A stretch of DNA of 64,000 nt from Brevibacterium sp. JSBI002 (lineage in GTDB: Bacteria; Actinomycetota; Actinomycetes; Actinomycetales; Brevibacteriaceae): assembly GCF_026013965.1 (NCBI RefSeq), contig NZ_CP110341.1, forward strand, positions 3,100,001 through 3,164,000. Direction: 5' to 3'. Below, piece by piece: positions 63,114-64,000 of this stretch. The notes below the pieces were generated by a model. It saw nothing but the letters and a program-made list of their open reading frames with translations. It was not told the DNA's origin and ran no database searches. Numbering within the stretch: the first letter of the stretch is position 1; the number at the start of each line of letters is the position of its first letter. The translations under genes were made by a program, and so were the position numbers.

Positions 63114-63674
63114 ATGCCACGCACAGTCATCGCCGCACTGTTCCAGTCACTCGACGGGATCGCATCCGATCCGTTCAACTTCCAATTCGACTCCTTCGAC
63201 CAGGAGATGGGCGAATGGATGACCACGGCCATCGGAGGAGTCGACGACTGCATCCTCGGCCGGGTCACCTACCAGGAGTGGGAGAACCACTGGCCGAACC
63301 ACACGGAAGGCGAGGACGCACCGTTCGCGAACTTCATCAACTCGACTCCCAAGCACATCGCCTCGACGACGCTGTCGCAGCCTGACCTCAAGTGGGAGAA
63401 CTCGACACTCATCCGGTGCGACCTCGTTGACTTCGTCCGCGATCTCAAAGCCGGCGAAGGCGGCAAGATCGCCATCGAGGGTTCGATGTCGATCGTCCGT
63501 CAGATCGTCGAAGCGAACCTCGTCGACGAACTGACGGTGGCCATCCACCCGGTCGTCGCCGGCAGCGGTCGGTCCCTCTTCGAGGGCGGAACGACGACGA
63601 GGCTGGCGCTCAAAGACGTGCAGCGCACCAGCAAGGGCAACCTGTTGGCTACGTACGGTCCGTTCGCCGGCTGA
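63114..63674 (+). CDS. RibD C-terminal / dihydrofolate reductase-like protein
   Basis: This 186-aa NADPH-binding reductase-like protein has the family pattern: RTVIAALFQSLDGIASDP, DDCILGRVTYQEW, then GGKIAIEGSMSIVRQIVEANLVDELTVAIHPVVAGSGRSLFEGG in pieces. Stand-alone proteins of this kind often have no known substrate. ATG 63114 has GAGGAG six bases upstream. The divergent HxlR protein probably regulates it, through the paired repeats at 62971-63004. Confidence 0.86.
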   Translation: MPRTVIAALFQSLDGIASDPFNFQFDSFDQEMGEWMTTAIGGVDDCILGRVTYQEWENHWPNHTEGEDAPFANFINSTPKHIASTTLSQPDLKWENSTLIRCDLVDFVRDLKAGEGGKIAIEGSMSIVRQIVEANLVDELTVAIHPVVAGSGRSLFEGGTTTRLALKDVQRTSKGNLLATYGPFAG

Positions 63675-63675
63675 T

Positions 63676-63733
63676 CCTGTGGGTGGATCCTCCTCGACAT
63701 CGATGCCGTTGTCCAGGTGGATCCACCCACAGG
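63676..63733. repeat. Palindromic element, copy 3
   Basis: The 15-bp perfect arms CCTGTGGGTGGATCC (63676-63690) and its complement (63719-63733) flank a 28-nt spacer, the same geometry as copies 1 and 2. The spacer sequence differs, and the arms keep TGTGGGT-x-GATCC. It sits directly after the reductase stop, so it could also serve as terminator. Confidence 0.6.
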
Positions 63734-63857
63734 AGACATCACGGATACCGAAGGGACCGTTCAGGAAGGCGCTGCCGAAATACTTCGCCCGTCGGCCATC
63801 CGAATCGGCATCTGCTCCGAATCACCGATACCAGCCACCTTTGGGAAAGGAACGTCA

Positions 63858-64000
63858 TGAATATCTCGATGTCGTCACAGTCGCCCGCCGCTGCACGCGG
63901 TGCGCGTTCGCAGGTGCAGATGGTCTCCGGGCTCTTCGGTGCAGTGTTCCTGCTCGTGGGCATACTCGGATTCGTCCCGGGCATCACCGCGAATCTCAGC
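63858..64000 (+). CDS. DUF4383 family membrane protein, 3' end outside window
   Basis: Only the first 47 residues are present. After a short polar stretch they run into a hydrophobic segment with the DUF4383 pattern VSGLFGAVFLLVGILGFVPG. AAAGGA lies six bases before the ATG. The rest, probably three more helices, lies beyond 64000. Confidence 0.7.

Overview
The window is high-GC actinobacterial chromosome. The organism makes mycothiol (mshA and mshD are both present) and carries the actinobacterial blocks ispF-ispD-carD-lpqE, mshA-YbjN-gpmA-senX3-regX3-phoU and GlnR-mshD, which are arranged in mycobacteria and relatives in much the same way. Gene content and the style of the insertions suggest a Micrococcales member, possibly Brevibacterium; the genus is an inference. 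No rRNA, tRNA, CRISPR array, prophage or insertion sequence was recognised.

Layout. 1-6000: MEP isoprenoid genes, the RNA polymerase regulator CarD, lipoprotein LpqE, the phosphate two-component system SenX3-RegX3 and PhoU. 6000-7240: remnants of an EamA transporter and a LysR regulator joined by a deletion. 7300-13800: gpmA, a BASS transporter, a GNAT enzyme, small conserved proteins, mshA, a hydrolase. 13900-20400: azlCD with a divergent XRE-cupin regulator, a FUSC-type exporter and a large aminopeptidase N. 20700-28060: NlpC/P60 hydrolase, a flavin monooxygenase, a DUF222-HNH nuclease coupled to a coiled-coil protein, and an XRE-cupin regulator divergent from a thioredoxin-reductase-like enzyme. 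28360-41760 (all minus strand): stress protein, amino acid permease, glutamine amidotransferase, M19 dipeptidase, DUF819 and DUF3870 proteins, a serine hydrolase, LD-carboxypeptidase and a Dpp-type peptide ABC importer. This looks like a peptide or murein-peptide uptake and degradation locus. 41900-51500: a frameshifted PLP decarboxylase, PucR regulator, two-component pair, gabT, ygfZ, a nitrobindin-like protein and a 38-aa membrane protein. 52300-61950: GlnR-family regulator, mshD, ppk, a Nudix-phosphatase and the pstSCAB importer. 62000-64000: HxlR regulator, RibD/DHFR-like reductase and a DUF4383 start.

How the genes connect. Phosphate is the main theme. SenX3-RegX3-PhoU at one end and Pst-Ppk at the other probably form one regulon, because 11-bp-spaced TTCAC repeats of the PHO-box type lie in front of pstS and, less clearly, between senX3 and phoU. 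Many genes are translationally coupled through ATGA, GTGA or TGATG overlaps.

Most unusual DNA. (1) The 11-mer CCGCCTCGGCG (or its complement) occurs at least 31 times by eye, in all reading frames and between genes. (2) Three stem-loop elements have the same geometry (GGATC-type arms around a 28-nt spacer), and one is inserted in frame in ispD. (3) A perfect 56-bp palindrome follows gabT. (4) Conserved enzymes such as IspD, MshA and PepN carry long low-complexity or tandem-repeat insertions. (5) Probable frameshifts occur in the PLP decarboxylase and in the tail of senX3.
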